Positions 11,761 through 22,684 of a stretch of 64,000 nucleotides of DNA are shown here, piece after piece (the first letter of the stretch is position 1; the number at the start of each line of letters is the position of its first letter). Below the pieces are notes generated by a model. It worked only from the letters and a program-made list of their open reading frames with translations. It searched no databases and was not told the DNA's origin. The stretch is taken from assembly GCF_002082565.1 (NCBI RefSeq), contig NZ_CP020562.1:186001-250000 (forward strand). Reading direction: 5' to 3'. Made by a program: the position numbers and the translations under genes. Source of the stretch: Halomonas sp. GT. Lineage in GTDB: Bacteria > Pseudomonadota > Gammaproteobacteria > Pseudomonadales > Halomonadaceae.

Positions 11761-12231
11761 ATGCCTAGAAGAAGAGTTGTAGCTAAACGCGAAATCCTGC
11801 CGGATCCTAAGTTCGGAAGTGAGCGTCTGGCGAAGTTCATGAACCACCTGATGGTCAGCGGCAAGAAGTCCATAGCTGAGCGCATCGTCTACGGTGCGTT
11901 GGACAAGGTTGCCGAGCGTAGTAATGAAGAGCCGCTGGAAATCTTCGACAAAGCGCTGGAAACCATCCAGCCGATGGTCGAAGTAAAGTCGCGCCGTGTT
12001 GGTGGTGCGACCTATCAGGTGCCGGTCGAAGTTCGTCCTTCGCGTCGCCAAGCCTTAGCAATGCGCTGGTTGGTGGACGCTGCGCGTCGCCGCGGTGAAA
12101 AAACGATGGTTCAGCGCCTGGCAGGTGAGATGCTGGATGCCGCTGAAGGCAAAGGCTCGGCTGTTAAGAAGCGTGAAGATGTGCACCGTATGGCAGAAGC
12201 CAACAAGGCCTTCTCTCACTATCGTTTCTAA
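11761..12231 (+). CDS. rpsG: 30S ribosomal protein S7
   Basis: S7 nucleates assembly of the 30S head and contacts the E-site tRNA. The 156-aa product begins [20 protein letters not shown] and has the family signature around [21 protein letters not shown]. In E. coli S7 is the translational repressor of the str operon. The rpsL-rpsG gap is 141 bp, which leaves room for such an operator, although I could not delineate one. Confidence 0.98.
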   Translation: MPRRRVVAKREILPDPKFGSERLAKFMNHLMVSGKKSIAERIVYGALDKVAERSNEEPLEIFDKALETIQPMVEVKSRRVGGATYQVPVEVRPSRRQALAMRWLVDAARRRGEKTMVQRLAGEMLDAAEGKGSAVKKREDVHRMAEANKAFSHYRF

Positions 12232-12311
12232 ACTCGGCGTTTCTGAGTTTGTGTTTGTTTTTGCTGGTTGTGCTGCGCTAAAAGTTTTTTTCGCCATGCT
12301 GCAACACACTG

Positions 12312-12333
12312 CCGCTATCGTTGTCGATGGCGG
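12312..12333 (+). other. Hairpin upstream of fusA
   Basis: CCGCTATCG (12312-12320) pairs with CGATGGCGG (12325-12333) over 9 bp with one G-U pair and a TTGT loop, 65 bp before the fusA start. There is no T-run. A processing or regulatory role in the 167-bp rpsG-fusA gap is possible but unproven. Confidence 0.5.
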
Positions 12334-12398
12334 CGGTGGAATACGCAAAATAAACACTGCTGAATTAACGAGCATCGCCAACTAACGGGAGCTTCACC

Positions 12399-14522
12399 GT
12401 GGCACGCAAGACTCCACTTAATCGTTATCGCAATATCGGTATCGTCGCTCACGTTGACGCGGGTAAAACCACGACAACTGAGCGCGTACTGTTCTATACC
12501 GGTCTTTCCCACAAAGTGGGTGAAGTACACGACGGTGCTGCGACGACAGACTGGATGGAGCAGGAGCAGGAGCGTGGTATTACTATCACCTCTGCTGCTG
12601 TAACCACCTTCTGGCAGGGTATGAGCAAGCAGTTTGACGAGCATCGTATCAATATCATTGATACGCCAGGGCACGTTGACTTCACTATCGAAGTTGAGCG
12701 TTCTCTGCGTGTTCTTGATGGTGCGGTCGTTGTGCTGTGTGGCTCTTCCGGTGTTCAGCCGCAGACTGAAACTGTATGGCGTCAGGCCAATAAGTATGAA
12801 GTTCCGCGCATGGTCTTCGTTAACAAGATGGACCGCACTGGCGCTGATTTCTTCATGGTTGTTGACCAGCTGAAGGAGCGCCTTGGCGCTAACGCTGTGC
12901 CGATCCAGATTAACTGGGGCACAGAGGAAGACTTCAAAGGCGTTATCGACCTGATTCAGATGAAGGCCATCCTGTGGGATGAGGCCAGTCTGGGTATGAA
13001 TTTTGATCTTGTTGATATTCCGGCAGAGCTGCAAGAAACTGCTGAGAAATATCGCGAGCAAATGATCGAAGCTGCTGCCGAAGGCTCTGAAGAGCTGATG
13101 GACAAGTACTTGGAAGGCGGTGAGCTGACGGTTGAAGAGATCAAGGCTGGTCTTCGCGCGCGTACGTTAGCGAACGACATTGTTCTGGTTACCTGTGGTT
13201 CTGCATTTAAGAACAAGGGTGTTCAGGCAGTGCTCGACGGCATTATCGAATACATGCCTTCGCCGACTGAAGTTAAAGCGATCGAAGGTGAGCTAGACGA
13301 TAAAGACGGTACCATCGATACTCGTGTAGCCGATGACAGCGCTCCATTTGCGGCGTTGGCGTTTAAGATTGCTACCGACCCCTTCGTCGGTACTTTGACC
13401 TTTATTCGCGTCTATTCGGGCGTTCTTAAATCTGGTGACGGCGTTTATAACTCCGTTAAACAGAAGAAAGAGCGTGTTGGCCGTATCGTTCAGATGCACG
13501 CCAACTCCCGCGAAGAGATTAAAGAGATTCTGGCGGGTGATATCGCGGCGTGTATCGGTCTGAAAGACGTGACCACGGGCGACACTCTGTGCGATATCGA
13601 TAACAAAATTGTTCTCGAGCGTATGGAATTCCCTGACCCGGTTATCTCGGTGGCTGTTGAGCCGAAGTCGAAGGCTGATCAGGAAAAGATGGGTATCGCA
13701 CTGGGTAAATTGGCCCAGGAAGATCCTTCCTTCCAGGTGAAGACCGACGAAGAGACCGGCCAGACCATCATTTCTGGTATGGGTGAGCTGCACCTCGATA
13801 TTATCGTTGACCGTATGCGTCGCGAGTTCAAGGTTGAAGCCAATATCGGTAAGCCTCAGGTCGCCTATCGTGAAACTATTCGCGGCAGTGTTGAGCAGGA
13901 AGGTAAGTTTGTACGTCAGTCGGGTGGTCGTGGTCAGTATGGTCACGTTTGGCTGCGAATTGAGCCGCTGACTGGTGCAGAAAAGGGTGAAGGCGAAGAC
14001 GAACTGTTCTTCAAGTTCAACTCTGAAATCGTAGGTGGTGCGGTTCCCAAGGAATACGTGCCTGCGGTTGAGAAGGGTGCCTACGAACAGCTCAAAAACG
14101 GTGTCATCGCGGGTTACCCGATGATCGACGTTAAAGTAACGCTGTTTGATGGTTCCTTCCACGACGTGGACTCTAACGAGACTGCGTTCAAGATTGCTTC
14201 TTCTATGGCAGTGAAAGAAGGTGCCAGGAAGGCCAAGGCCGTGCTGCTGGAGCCGGTGATGAAGGTCGAAATCGTGACCCCCGAAGAGTTTATGGGTGAC
14301 GTCATGGGCGACCTGAGCCGTCGTCGCGGTCTGGTGCAGGGTATGGATGACTCTTCCGCAGGTAAAGTCATTCGTGCAACGGTGCCACTGGGTGAGATGT
14401 TCGGTTATGCAACCGATCTGCGCTCACAAACCCAGGGCCGCGCGAGCTACTCTATGGAGTTCGCGAAGTACGAGGAGGCGCCCTCCAGCGTCGTTGAAGC
14501 CGTCATCAATCAAAACGGTTAA
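12399..14522 (+). CDS. fusA: Elongation factor G
   Basis: EF-G is the GTPase that drives translocation and, with RRF, ribosome recycling. The gene starts with GTG at 12399 (CGGGAG upstream). The 707-aa protein carries the G1 loop AHVDAGKTT (residues 17-25), DTPGH and NKMD, followed by domains II-V ending in the [12 protein letters not shown] segment. The sequence is rich in Glu/Asp, consistent with a halophilic host. Tuf follows after 29 bp. Confidence 0.98.
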   Translation: MARKTPLNRYRNIGIVAHVDAGKTTTTERVLFYTGLSHKVGEVHDGAATTDWMEQEQERGITITSAAVTTFWQGMSKQFDEHRINIIDTPGHVDFTIEVERSLRVLDGAVVVLCGSSGVQPQTETVWRQANKYEVPRMVFVNKMDRTGADFFMVVDQLKERLGANAVPIQINWGTEEDFKGVIDLIQMKAILWDEASLGMNFDLVDIPAELQETAEKYREQMIEAAAEGSEELMDKYLEGGELTVEEIKAGLRARTLANDIVLVTCGSAFKNKGVQAVLDGIIEYMPSPTEVKAIEGELDDKDGTIDTRVADDSAPFAALAFKIATDPFVGTLTFIRVYSGVLKSGDGVYNSVKQKKERVGRIVQMHANSREEIKEILAGDIAACIGLKDVTTGDTLCDIDNKIVLERMEFPDPVISVAVEPKSKADQEKMGIALGKLAQEDPSFQVKTDEETGQTIISGMGELHLDIIVDRMRREFKVEANIGKPQVAYRETIRGSVEQEGKFVRQSGGRGQYGHVWLRIEPLTGAEKGEGEDELFFKFNSEIVGGAVPKEYVPAVEKGAYEQLKNGVIAGYPMIDVKVTLFDGSFHDVDSNETAFKIASSMAVKEGARKAKAVLLEPVMKVEIVTPEEFMGDVMGDLSRRRGLVQGMDDSSAGKVIRATVPLGEMFGYATDLRSQTQGRASYSMEFAKYEEAPSSVVEAVINQNG

Positions 14523-14551
14523 CCGTTAGCTAACGTAAAGAGGTTATAGCA

Positions 14552-15745
14552 GTGGCTAAGGAAAAATTTGAACGTTCCAAACCGCACGTCAACGTCGGCA
14601 CCATCGGTCACGTCGACCACGGTAAAACGACCCTGACAGCGGCCCTGACCCGTGTGTCTGCTGAGGTTTTCGGCGGCGACTGGCGTGAGTTTGATACCAT
14701 CGATAACGCTCCTGAAGAGCGCGAGCGCGGTATCACCATCGCGACGTCTCACGTTGAGTATCAGTCTGAAGAGCGCCACTACGCGCACGTTGACTGCCCA
14801 GGACACGCTGACTACGTCAAGAACATGATCACCGGTGCTGCGCAGATGGACGGCGCAATCCTGGTATGTTCTGCTGCTGACGGCCCGATGCCGCAGACGC
14901 GTGAGCACATCCTGCTGTCTCGTCAGGTTGGCGTTCCGTACATCGTTGTGTTCCTGAACAAAGCGGACATGGTCGATGATGAAGAGCTGCTTGAGCTGGT
15001 TGAGATGGAAGTTCGCGAACTCCTCGACGAGTACGACTTCCCGGGTGACGACACGCCGATCATCACTGGTTCTGCGCTGATGGCTCTGAACGGTGAAGAT
15101 GAGAACGGCATGGGTACTACTGCTGTTGCGAATCTGATCAAAGCTCTGGATGAGTACATCCCTGAGCCGGAGCGTGCTATCGACCAGCCGTTCCTGATGC
15201 CGATCGAAGACGTGTTCTCTATCTCTGGCCGCGGTACTGTTGTTACCGGTCGTGTAGAGCGCGGTATCGTTAAAGCAGGCGAAGAAGTGGAAATCGTGGG
15301 TATCCGCGATACCACTAAAACTATCGTTACCGGTGTTGAAATGTTCCGTAAGCTGCTCGACGAAGGTCGTGCAGGTGAGAACGTTGGCGCCCTGCTGCGT
15401 GGTACTAAGCGTGATGACGTCGAGCGTGGCCAGGTTCTGGCTAAGCCGGGCACCATCAACCCGCACACTACCTTCGAAGCAGAAGTTTACGTACTGTCCA
15501 AAGAAGAAGGTGGTCGTCACACGCCTTTCTTCAAGGGCTACCGTCCCCAGTTCTACTTCCGTACCACTGATGTAACGGGTACTTGTGAACTGCCGGAAGG
15601 TGTTGAAATGGTAATGCCGGGCGACAACGTTAAGATGGTTGTTACCCTGATCGCTCCGATCGCTATGGACGACGGTCTGCGCTTCGCAATTCGCGAAGGT
15701 GGTCGTACCGTTGGTGCTGGCGTTGTTGCAAAAATCATCAAGTAA
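14552..15745 (+). CDS. tuf: Elongation factor Tu
   Basis: EF-Tu delivers aminoacyl-tRNA to the ribosome as a GTP complex. GTG start at 14552 with GAGG upstream. The 397-aa product has [21 protein letters not shown] and NKAD. The effector-region segment [20 protein letters not shown] is more acidic than in E. coli. It is the only tuf in the window; many relatives carry a second copy elsewhere. A strong terminator closes the operon. Confidence 0.98.
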   Translation: MAKEKFERSKPHVNVGTIGHVDHGKTTLTAALTRVSAEVFGGDWREFDTIDNAPEERERGITIATSHVEYQSEERHYAHVDCPGHADYVKNMITGAAQMDGAILVCSAADGPMPQTREHILLSRQVGVPYIVVFLNKADMVDDEELLELVEMEVRELLDEYDFPGDDTPIITGSALMALNGEDENGMGTTAVANLIKALDEYIPEPERAIDQPFLMPIEDVFSISGRGTVVTGRVERGIVKAGEEVEIVGIRDTTKTIVTGVEMFRKLLDEGRAGENVGALLRGTKRDDVERGQVLAKPGTINPHTTFEAEVYVLSKEEGGRHTPFFKGYRPQFYFRTTDVTGTCELPEGVEMVMPGDNVKMVVTLIAPIAMDDGLRFAIREGGRTVGAGVVAKIIK

Positions 15746-15767
15746 GCTTACTTGATTGATTGATCAA

Positions 15768-15791
15768 GGGGGCTCTTGCGAGCCCCCTTTT
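15768..15791 (+). terminator. Rho-independent terminator after tuf
   Basis: GGGGGCTC (15768-15775), loop TTGC, GAGCCCCC (15780-15787) and four T residues. It separates the str operon from the S10 operon promoter that follows within 25 bp. Confidence 0.92.
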
Positions 15792-15812
15792 CTGCGCACC
15801 AATAGCAAATGT

Positions 15813-15841
15813 TTGACATGGGCTTTTGGCGTGCCTATAAT
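15813..15841 (+). promoter_or_regulatory. Consensus sigma70 promoter of the S10 operon
   Basis: TTGACA (15813-15818) and TATAAT (15836-15841) are both perfect and are spaced by exactly 17 bp, the optimal arrangement. A GCGC discriminator follows. Transcription should start near 15848, leaving a short leader with a small hairpin (GACGGC/GCCGTC, 15866-15881) before rpsJ. Confidence 0.93.
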
Positions 15842-15905
15842 GCGCATCCTTTGAATGCGTGGGTAGACGGCTCGCGCCGTCGACATCCATTGGAGTTTAG
15901 GGCAA

Positions 15906-16217
15906 ATGCAGAACCAAAAGATTCGCATTCGGTTGAAAGCGTTCGACCATCGCCTGATTGATCAGTCCACAGCGGAAATCGTTGAAACCGCTAAGCGTAC
16001 TGGTGCTCAGGTTCGTGGTCCGATCCCGCTGCCGACCAACCGCGAGCGTTACACCATTCTGATTTCACCGCACGTCAACAAAGATGCGCGTGACCAGTAT
16101 GAGATTCGTACGCACAAGCGTGTGCTCGATATTGTTGAGCCAACCGAGAAAACTGTTGATGCATTGATGAAGCTCGATCTCGCCGCTGGCGTAGACGTGC
16201 AAATCAAGCTCGACTAA
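15906..16217 (+). CDS. rpsJ: 30S ribosomal protein S10 (NusE)
   Basis: S10 is a 30S head protein and also the NusE transcription antitermination factor that binds NusB and NusG. The 103-aa product ([20 protein letters not shown]) is the standard length and includes the flexible tRNA-proximal loop [27 protein letters not shown]. It is the first gene of the S10 operon but is separated from rplC by an unusually long 150-bp gap with RNA structure. Confidence 0.98.
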   Translation: MQNQKIRIRLKAFDHRLIDQSTAEIVETAKRTGAQVRGPIPLPTNRERYTILISPHVNKDARDQYEIRTHKRVLDIVEPTEKTVDALMKLDLAAGVDVQIKLD

Positions 16218-16220
16218 TTA

Positions 16221-16306
16221 CACTAGACACTCGCGGCCCAGCGCTCATTAATTTTTAGAATGAGCAGCAGCCGCCGCGCCGTGAGGCGCCACACAATGTG
16301 CTAGTG
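16221..16306 (+). ncRNA. Structured intergenic RNA between rpsJ and rplC (candidate three-way junction)
   Basis: A closing stem CACTAG-(A)-CAC (16221-16230) pairs with GTG-CTAGTG (16298-16306). It encloses GCTCATT/AATGAGC (16243-16249/16259-16265) and GCGCC-GTGA-GGCGC (16276-16289), the last with a GNRA-type loop. All three stems are read directly from the sequence. In E. coli the S10 leader that binds L4 lies before rpsJ, not after it, so a displaced ribosomal-protein-binding element is a reasonable guess, no more. Confidence 0.55.
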
Positions 16307-16367
16307 GAATGCTCTGGAAAGGGCAGCCATAGCGGGTGATAGCCCCGTACACTATAGGAGACTGAGT

Positions 16368-17006
16368 ATGACTATCGGTTTAGTCGGTAAAAAGGCCGGG
16401 ATGACCCGTGTCTTTACCGAAGATGGCGCTTCCGTGCCCGTGACCGTTATTGAAGTTGATCCTAACCGTGTAACGCGCGTTAAGACTCTCGAGTCTGACG
16501 GTTACGCAGCGGTTCAGGTCACCACAGGTTCTCGTAAAGCCAAGCACCTAACCAAGGCGCAAGCTGGTCAGTTTGCCAAGGCGGGTGTTGAGGCTGGTCG
16601 TTCACTAATGGAATTTCGTCTTGCAGAAGGCGAAGAATCTCCAGAAGTGGGTGGCGAACTCACCGTATCCCTCTTCGAAGCTGGTCAAATGATTGATGTG
16701 ACCGGCACCTCTAAGGGTAAAGGCTTCCAGGGTGCTGTTAAGCGCTGGAATTTCCGTACCCAAGACAACACGCATGGTAACTCCCTGTCGCACCGCGCGC
16801 CGGGTTCTATCGGCATGTGTCAGACTCCGGGTCGCGTATTTAAAGGCAAGAAAATGGCCGGTCAAATGGGTAATGCCCGTTGCACCGTACAGAGCCTTGA
16901 AATCGTCCGTGTCGACGCCGAGCGTAACCTGCTGCTGATCAAAGGTGCTGTTCCGGGCGCGACCGGTAGCGATGTTATCGTTCGCAGCGCCGTGAAAGCT
17001 CGCTGA
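16368..17006 (+). CDS. rplC: 50S ribosomal protein L3
   Basis: L3 is an early 50S assembly protein whose loop reaches the peptidyl transferase centre. The 212-aa product begins [20 protein letters not shown] and carries the family signature [14 protein letters not shown]. The glutamine in [14 protein letters not shown] aligns with the region methylated by PrmB in E. coli. ATG at 16368 has AGGAG upstream; rplD follows after 15 bp. Confidence 0.98.
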   Translation: MTIGLVGKKAGMTRVFTEDGASVPVTVIEVDPNRVTRVKTLESDGYAAVQVTTGSRKAKHLTKAQAGQFAKAGVEAGRSLMEFRLAEGEESPEVGGELTVSLFEAGQMIDVTGTSKGKGFQGAVKRWNFRTQDNTHGNSLSHRAPGSIGMCQTPGRVFKGKKMAGQMGNARCTVQSLEIVRVDAERNLLLIKGAVPGATGSDVIVRSAVKAR

Positions 17007-17021
17007 AGGGGATAATTACCA

Positions 17022-17627
17022 ATGAATCTGAATCTTGCTGCAGGCACGGGTACCGTTGAAGTAGCCGATGCCACTTTTGGCAAAGAATTCAACGAAGCGC
17101 TGGTTCACCAGGTGGTAACCGCCTATTTGGCTGGTGGCCGTCAAGGTACTCGCGCTCAAAAGAACCGTTCCGACGTACGTGGTGGTGGTAAGAAGCCGTG
17201 GCGTCAGAAGGGTACCGGTCGTGCACGTGCCGGTACTATCCGCTCTCCGCTATGGCGCAGCGGCGGCGTAACTTTCGCGGCGCGTCCTCAGGACCATAGC
17301 CAGAAAGTAAACCGCAAAATGTACCGTGCGGCGATGCGTTCCATCCTGTCTGAACTCGTTCGTCAAGAGCGTCTTATCGCTGTTGAAGAGTTCAGCGTTG
17401 AAGCGCCGAAGACCAAGCAGGTAGCTGCCAAGCTGAAAGAGCTCAACCTTGAGAAAGTGTTGATCGTCACTGAAGAAATTGACGAGAAGCTCTATCTGGC
17501 CGCACGCAACCTTCCCCACGTTGACGTGGTGGATGTCGCTGCAGCTGATCCGGTGAGCCTAGTGGCCTTTGATAAGGTTCTGGTCACCGTCTCCGCCCTG
17601 CGTAAATTCGAGGAGAAGCTGGCATGA
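17022..17627 (+). CDS. rplD: 50S ribosomal protein L4
   Basis: L4 lines the exit tunnel and, in E. coli, autoregulates the S10 operon by attenuation and translation block. The 201-aa product has the long basic loop ([20 protein letters not shown]) that reaches the tunnel constriction. Its stop overlaps the rplW start by 4 bp (ATGA). Confidence 0.98.
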   Translation: MNLNLAAGTGTVEVADATFGKEFNEALVHQVVTAYLAGGRQGTRAQKNRSDVRGGGKKPWRQKGTGRARAGTIRSPLWRSGGVTFAARPQDHSQKVNRKMYRAAMRSILSELVRQERLIAVEEFSVEAPKTKQVAAKLKELNLEKVLIVTEEIDEKLYLAARNLPHVDVVDVAAADPVSLVAFDKVLVTVSALRKFEEKLA

Positions 17628-17920
17628 ACCAGGAGCGCGTATTTAAGGTTCTGCTTGGACCGCACGTGACCGAAAAGGCCGCGATGGCAGCCGAGCGCAA
17701 CCAGTACGTTTTCAAAGTGGCATCTGATGCTACTAAGCCCGAGATCAAGAAAGCCGTTGAAGCACTATTCGGCAAGAAGGTCGGCAGCGTTCAAGTATTG
17801 AACGTGAAGGGTAAAACTAAGCGTACTGCTCACGGCGTTGGCCTGCGTAAGGGTTACCGCAAAGCGTATGTGACCCTGGCTGCGGGTGAAACGCTCGAAG
17901 ACTTCTCTGGCGCCGAATAA
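17624..17920 (+). CDS. rplW: 50S ribosomal protein L23
   Basis: L23 is at the tunnel exit and is the docking site for trigger factor and SRP. The 98-aa product begins [19 protein letters not shown] and contains the family motif around [17 protein letters not shown]. It overlaps rplD by 4 bp, so it is translationally coupled. Confidence 0.97.
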   Translation: MNQERVFKVLLGPHVTEKAAMAAERNQYVFKVASDATKPEIKKAVEALFGKKVGSVQVLNVKGKTKRTAHGVGLRKGYRKAYVTLAAGETLEDFSGAE

Positions 17921-17937
17921 GGGCAGGAGTACGGATA

Positions 17938-18768
17938 ATGGCAATCGTCAAGACCAAACCCACATCCGCCGGTCGTCGCCACGTCGTTAAGATCGTTGGT
18001 GAGGAACTGTACAAAGGCCGTGCTTATGCACCGCTTTTGGAGAAACAGTCCAAGTCCGGTGGCCGTAACAACTACGGTCGCATCACCACCCGCCACGTGG
18101 GCGGTGGTCACCGTCAGCACTACCGGTTGATCGACTTCAAACGCACCAAAGATGGCATTCCAGCCACCGTTGAGCGTCTTGAGCACGATCCGAACCGTAG
18201 TGCGCATATTGCACTACTGAAATATGCAGATGGTGAGCGTCGTTACATCATTGCACCGAAAGGTGTCAGCGCGGGTGACGTGCTGGAATCTGGTGTAAAC
18301 GCGCCCATCAAAAAAGGCAATGCTTTGCCGCTGCGCAATATTCCGCTTGGTTCTACCGTTCACGGTATCGAACTGAAGCCGGGTAAAGGCGCGCAGATTG
18401 CTCGCAGTGCCGGTACTAGCGCTCAGCTGGTTGCTCGTGAAGGTAACTACGCCACCTTACGTCTTCGCTCTGGCGAAATGCGCAAAGTGTTGGCTGAGTG
18501 CCGCGCAACTCTGGGCGAAGTGAGCAACTCCGAGCACAGCCTGCGTCAACTTGGCAAGGCCGGTGCGAAGCGCTGGAGAGGCGTGCGTCCGACTGTTCGC
18601 GGTGTCGCGATGAACCCGGTGGATCACCCGCACGGTGGTGGTGAAGGCCGCACCAGTGGTGGTCGTCACCCGGTATCCCCATGGGGTGTGCCGACTAAGG
18701 GTCACAAGACGCGTAAGAACAAGCGCACCGACAAGCTGATTATCCGTCGTCGTAACAAGACGCGTTAA
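17938..18768 (+). CDS. rplB: 50S ribosomal protein L2
   Basis: L2 is a primary rRNA binder required for peptidyl transferase activity and subunit joining. The 276-aa product contains the C-terminal signature [20 protein letters not shown] with the conserved histidine near the catalytic centre. RBS GGCAGGAG precedes ATG 17938. Confidence 0.98.
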   Translation: MAIVKTKPTSAGRRHVVKIVGEELYKGRAYAPLLEKQSKSGGRNNYGRITTRHVGGGHRQHYRLIDFKRTKDGIPATVERLEHDPNRSAHIALLKYADGERRYIIAPKGVSAGDVLESGVNAPIKKGNALPLRNIPLGSTVHGIELKPGKGAQIARSAGTSAQLVAREGNYATLRLRSGEMRKVLAECRATLGEVSNSEHSLRQLGKAGAKRWRGVRPTVRGVAMNPVDHPHGGGEGRTSGGRHPVSPWGVPTKGHKTRKNKRTDKLIIRRRNKTR

Positions 18769-18801
18769 TCGAAATTGCCAAGAACTTAAGAGGTAACGGC
18801 T

Positions 18802-19077
18802 GTGCCACGTTCACTAAAGAAAGGTCCCTTCATTGACCTTCATCTTTTGAAGAAGGTAGAGGCTGCAGTGGAGAAGAACGATCGCAAACCAATCAAGACT
18901 TGGTCGCGTCGTTCGATGATCCTGCCCAACATGGTAGGTCTGACTATTGCGGTCCATAACGGACGCCAGCATGTCCCGGTGCACGTCTCCGAGGAAATGG
19001 TGGGTCATAAACTTGGCGAATTCGCTGCTACTCGCACATATCGCGGGCATGCTGCGGATAAGAAAGCCAAACGGTAA
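18802..19077 (+). CDS. rpsS: 30S ribosomal protein S19
   Basis: S19 forms a complex with S13 in the 30S head. GTG start at 18802 with AAGAGGTAA upstream. The 91-aa product begins [20 protein letters not shown] and includes [16 protein letters not shown]. Confidence 0.97.
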   Translation: MPRSLKKGPFIDLHLLKKVEAAVEKNDRKPIKTWSRRSMILPNMVGLTIAVHNGRQHVPVHVSEEMVGHKLGEFAATRTYRGHAADKKAKR

Positions 19078-19095
19078 GCCAGAGAGGATTAAGAG

Positions 19096-19428
19096 ATGGA
19101 AGTCACAGCTAAGCTGAGTGGCGCTGCTTTATCCGCACAGAAGGCCCGTTTGGTGGCTGACCAGGTGCGCGGTAAACCGGTCGCCGAAGCTATTGACCTG
19201 CTGACCTTCTCACCGAAGAAGGCTGCCAAACTGGTCAAGAAAGTGCTTCAGTCCGCCATCGCGAATGCGGAAGAAAATAACGGCATGGACATCGACGAGC
19301 TGCGTGTCTCGACCATCTGTGTCGATGAGGGCGTGACGCTCAAGCGTATCAAGCCGCGCGCCAAAGGCCGTGCGGATCGTATCTTGAAGCGCACCTGCCA
19401 CATCACCGTCAAGGTAGCCGAGAAGTAG
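19096..19428 (+). CDS. rplV: 50S ribosomal protein L22
   Basis: L22 lines the exit tunnel with a long beta-hairpin and contacts all 23S domains. The 110-aa product (E. coli 110) begins [22 protein letters not shown]; the hairpin tip [14 protein letters not shown] has no macrolide-resistance deletion that I can see. Confidence 0.97.
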   Translation: MEVTAKLSGAALSAQKARLVADQVRGKPVAEAIDLLTFSPKKAAKLVKKVLQSAIANAEENNGMDIDELRVSTICVDEGVTLKRIKPRAKGRADRILKRTCHITVKVAEK

Positions 19429-19439
19429 GAGTCGACCAG

Positions 19440-20144
19440 ATGGGTCAGAAAGTCAATCCAACAGGCATTCGACTGGGCATCGTCAAAGACCATGCTTCTG
19501 TCTGGTATGCCGAGCGCGGCGCTTATGCCGATAAGCTCAATAATGATCTCGAAGTGCGCAGCTTCCTGGATCAGCGTTTAAAGAACGCTTCCGTAAGCCG
19601 CATTCACATCGAGCGTCCGGCTAACAATGCCCGCATCACCATTCACACTGCCCGTCCGGGTATCGTGATTGGCAAAAAAGGTGAAGATGTCGACCGTTTA
19701 CGTCGCGATCTAACCGAGATGATGGGTGTTCCGGTCCATGTGAACATCGAAGAAGTTCGCAAGCCGGAGCTGGATGCCAAGCTAGTCGCTGCTAACGTAG
19801 CGGGTCAGCTTGAGCGTCGCGTAATGTTCCGTCGTGCTATGAAGCGCGCGGTACAGAACGCAATGCGTCTTGGCGCTGGCGGCATTAAGATTCAGCTGTC
19901 AGGTCGTCTGGGTGGTGCCGAAATCGCACGTACCGAATGGTACCGCGAAGGTCGCGTTCCGTTGCACACGTTGCGTGCGGATATCGACTACGCCACTTAC
20001 GAAGCTCACACCACCTACGGCGTCATCGGCGTCAAAGTGTGGATCTTCAAGGGTGAAATCCTCGGTGGTATTGAGGAAGTACGTGCCAAGGCTAAGCAAC
20101 AGCAGCCTGCCGGCAACGCGCCCAAGAAGAAAGGTTCCAGGTAA
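19440..20144 (+). CDS. rpsC: 30S ribosomal protein S3
   Basis: S3 is at the mRNA entry site and contributes to the ribosomal helicase activity. The 234-aa product carries a KH domain ([16 protein letters not shown], the GxxG loop) and the C-terminal signature [29 protein letters not shown] precedes ATG 19440. Confidence 0.98.
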   Translation: MGQKVNPTGIRLGIVKDHASVWYAERGAYADKLNNDLEVRSFLDQRLKNASVSRIHIERPANNARITIHTARPGIVIGKKGEDVDRLRRDLTEMMGVPVHVNIEEVRKPELDAKLVAANVAGQLERRVMFRRAMKRAVQNAMRLGAGGIKIQLSGRLGGAEIARTEWYREGRVPLHTLRADIDYATYEAHTTYGVIGVKVWIFKGEILGGIEEVRAKAKQQQPAGNAPKKKGSR

Positions 20145-20159
20145 GGGGAGAGCGAGTCG

Positions 20160-20573
20160 ATGTTACAGCCCAAGCGTATGAAATTCCGTAAGATGATGAA
20201 AGGCCGCAACCGTGGCCTGGCGCATCGCGGAAGCAAAATCAGCTTCGGGGAGTACGGTCTCAAAGCAACGGGTCGTGGCCGCATCACTGCGCGCCAGATC
20301 GAAGCAGGCCGTCGTGCGATCACACGTCACGTTAAACGTGGCGGTAAAATTTGGATCCGCGTCTTCCCTGATAAGCCGATCTCTAAGAAGCCGCTCGAAG
20401 TTCGTATGGGTAAAGGTAAAGGTTCCGTTGAGTACTGGGTAGCCCAGATCCAACCGGGTCGGGTCCTGTACGAAATTGAAGGTGTATCTGAAGAGCTGGC
20501 CCGTGAAGCATTTGAATTGGCCGCACAGAAGATGCCCTTGTCCACCACCTTTGCTAAACGGACGGTGATGTGA
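20160..20573 (+). CDS. rplP: 50S ribosomal protein L16
   Basis: L16 helps position A-site tRNA. The 137-aa product begins [40 protein letters not shown] contains the arginine equivalent to the hydroxylated R81 of E. coli. Its TGA stop shares one base with the rpmC ATG. Confidence 0.97.
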   Translation: MLQPKRMKFRKMMKGRNRGLAHRGSKISFGEYGLKATGRGRITARQIEAGRRAITRHVKRGGKIWIRVFPDKPISKKPLEVRMGKGKGSVEYWVAQIQPGRVLYEIEGVSEELAREAFELAAQKMPLSTTFAKRTVM

Positions 20574-20764
20574 TGAAAGCCCAGGAAATTCGTGAAAAGT
20601 CCGTAGGAGAGCTGCAAGAGCAACTCCTCGAACTACTCCGCGAGCAGTTTAACCTGCGCATGCAGAAGGCCACTGGCCAACTGAGCCAGACTCATCTGCT
20701 CAAGCAGGTCCGCCGGGATATCGCCCGTGTGAAGACTATGCTCAACGAGAAGGCAGGTGAATAA
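20573..20764 (+). CDS. rpmC: 50S ribosomal protein L29
   Basis: L29 lies beside L23 at the tunnel exit. I choose ATG 20573, which overlaps the rplP stop as TGATG and yields exactly 63 aa ([15 protein letters not shown]), the E. coli length; a GTG one codon upstream is also in frame. The product is an alpha-helical hairpin ending LNEKAGE. Confidence 0.95.
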   Translation: MKAQEIREKSVGELQEQLLELLREQFNLRMQKATGQLSQTHLLKQVRRDIARVKTMLNEKAGE

Positions 20765-20765
20765 G

Positions 20766-21026
20766 ATGGCCGAAGAGAAAAAAACACGTACGCTCACCGG
20801 CAAGGTGGTGAGCGATAAGATGGATAAATCCATCGTCGTTATGATCGAGCGTCGTGAGCGTCACCCGATCTACGGAAAATACGTCAAGCGCTCCACCAAG
20901 CTGCACGCCCATGATGAGGCGAACCAGGCTAAGGCAGGCGATACGGTTTCCATTCAGGAGTGCCGTCCGCTTTCCAAGAAGAAAGCTTGGACGCTGGTCG
21001 AGGTGGTTGAACAAGCTAAGGGTTAA
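20766..21026 (+). CDS. rpsQ: 30S ribosomal protein S17
   Basis: S17 is a primary 16S rRNA binder with an OB fold. ATG 20766 gives 86 aa ([20 protein letters not shown]); a GTG at 20757 is in frame but would overlap rpmC and lengthen the protein without homology. AGGTGA in the rpmC end serves as RBS. Confidence 0.95.
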   Translation: MAEEKKTRTLTGKVVSDKMDKSIVVMIERRERHPIYGKYVKRSTKLHAHDEANQAKAGDTVSIQECRPLSKKKAWTLVEVVEQAKG

Positions 21027-21077
21027 TCCCCCTAGCCTGTTCTACCAGTGCAGTCAGATTAGGTTTGGAGAAAACCG

Positions 21078-21449
21078 ATGATTCAGACTCAGACAATGCT
21101 GGATGTCGCCGACAACAGCGGAGCGCGCCGGGTGCAATGCATCAAGGTGTTAGGCGGTTCACACCGTCGCTACGCTCGCGTTGGTGACGTCATTAAGGTA
21201 ACGGTGAAGGAAGCGATTCCGCGCGGTAAGGTCAAAAAAGGCCAAGTGCTGAAAGCGGTAGTCGTTCGCACCCGTAGTGGCGTCCGTCGTAGTGACGGTT
21301 CGCTGATCCGTTTCGATGGAAATGCGGCAGTTTTGTTGAATAACACCAACGAACAGCCGATCGGCACGCGTATCTTCGGGCCGGTAACTCGTGAGCTTCG
21401 TAATGAGAAGTTCATGAAGATCATTTCCCTAGCGCCTGAAGTGCTGTAA
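21078..21449 (+). CDS. rplN: 50S ribosomal protein L14
   Basis: L14 forms intersubunit bridge B8 and is the target of RsfS silencing factor. The 123-aa product begins [20 protein letters not shown]. The 51-bp gap before it is where the E. coli spc operon promoter sits; no clear promoter is visible here, so S10 and spc genes may be one transcript. Confidence 0.97.
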   Translation: MIQTQTMLDVADNSGARRVQCIKVLGGSHRRYARVGDVIKVTVKEAIPRGKVKKGQVLKAVVVRTRSGVRRSDGSLIRFDGNAAVLLNNTNEQPIGTRIFGPVTRELRNEKFMKIISLAPEVL

Positions 21450-21463
21450 GGAGCGAGGCGGAT

Positions 21464-21778
21464 ATGCAAAAGATCAAACGTGACGATGAAGTCATCGTCA
21501 TCGCCGGGAAGGATAAAGGCAAACGTGGCACTGTTAAGCGGGTACTAGAAAACCGCTTCGTGGTGTCCGGTGTGAATATGATTAAACGTCACACCAAGCC
21601 TAATCCCATGGCGGGAAATCAGGGCGGTATCGTCGAGCGTGAGGCTCCGATTCACGCGTCCAACGTAGCCATCTTCAATTCGGAGACCGGTAAGGCGGAT
21701 CGCGTCGGCTTCCAAGTTAAGGAAGACGGTACCAAGGTACGTATCTACAAGTCGACGCAGACGCAGATCGACGCCTAA
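21464..21778 (+). CDS. rplX: 50S ribosomal protein L24
   Basis: L24 initiates 50S assembly. The 104-aa product has the N-terminal KOW motif ([21 protein letters not shown]) and [19 protein letters not shown]. The start at 21464 is preceded by AAGGAGCGAGG. Confidence 0.97.
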   Translation: MQKIKRDDEVIVIAGKDKGKRGTVKRVLENRFVVSGVNMIKRHTKPNPMAGNQGGIVEREAPIHASNVAIFNSETGKADRVGFQVKEDGTKVRIYKSTQTQIDA

Positions 21779-21796
21779 CGCGAGTCGGGTAGCAAA

Positions 21797-22336
21797 ATGG
21801 CGAACTTGAAAGAACGTTATCAAAACGAGGTCGTGGCACAGCTCAAAGAGCAGTTCAGCTACGCCAACGTAATGCAGGTACCCCGGATCACGAAAGTGAC
21901 TCTGAACATGGGTATCGGCGAAGCGGTCAGCGATAAAAAGTTGATCGACAATGCCATCGGCGACCTGGAGAAACTCTCCGGTCAAAAACCGTTGGTGACC
22001 AAGGCACGCAAGTCCATCGCGGGCTTCAAGGTGCGTGAAGGTTGGCCGATCGGTGTCAAAGTTACACTGCGCTCAGCGCGTATGTGGGACTTCCTGGACC
22101 GTTTGGTGAACATTGCGATTCCCCGCGTGCGTGACTTCCGTGGTCTCAATCCGAAGTCTTTTGACGGTCGCGGCAATTACTCAATGGGTGTGCGTGAGCA
22201 GATCATCTTCCCAGAGATCGAGTATGATAAGATCGATCGCATCCGGGGGCTGGACGTCACTATCACTACTACCGCCAACACCGACGAGGAAGGTCGTGCG
22301 CTACTAGCGGCACTGAACTTCCCGTTTAAGAAATAA
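21797..22336 (+). CDS. rplE: 50S ribosomal protein L5
   Basis: L5 binds 5S rRNA and contacts P-site tRNA and S13. The 179-aa product (E. coli 179) contains the signature IGVKVTLR and [20 protein letters not shown]. Confidence 0.98.
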   Translation: MANLKERYQNEVVAQLKEQFSYANVMQVPRITKVTLNMGIGEAVSDKKLIDNAIGDLEKLSGQKPLVTKARKSIAGFKVREGWPIGVKVTLRSARMWDFLDRLVNIAIPRVRDFRGLNPKSFDGRGNYSMGVREQIIFPEIEYDKIDRIRGLDVTITTTANTDEEGRALLAALNFPFKK

Positions 22337-22346
22337 GGGTTGGATC

Positions 22347-22652
22347 ATGGCTAAGAAAAGTATGATAGAGCGCGAGCTCAAGCGTACTCAGCTAGTCGAG
22401 AAGTATGCGGCTAAGCGCGCAGAGCTCAAGAAAATCATCTCGGACGTGAACGCTTCTGAAGAAGAACGTTTCGAGGCGACGCTGAAGCTGCAGCAACTGC
22501 CGCGCGACTCAAGCCCGGTGCGTCAGCGTAACCGCTGCCGCGTGACTGGCCGTCCGCACGGTTTTTACAACAAGTTCGGCCTTGGCCGTAACAAGCTGCG
22601 TGAAGCCGCCATGCGTGGCGACGTCCCTGGCCTGAAAAAGTCCAGCTGGTAA
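22347..22652 (+). CDS. rpsN: 30S ribosomal protein S14 (zinc-free form)
   Basis: S14 is a 30S head protein. The 101-aa product is the long form with only one cysteine ([20 protein letters not shown]), so it lacks the CXXC pairs of zinc-binding S14. A second, zinc-independent paralogue would therefore not be needed for zinc sparing of this protein. Confidence 0.97.
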   Translation: MAKKSMIERELKRTQLVEKYAAKRAELKKIISDVNASEEERFEATLKLQQLPRDSSPVRQRNRCRVTGRPHGFYNKFGLGRNKLREAAMRGDVPGLKKSSW

Positions 22653-22684
22653 CGTCACGTCGAATCATCAGGAGCGCACATTAA

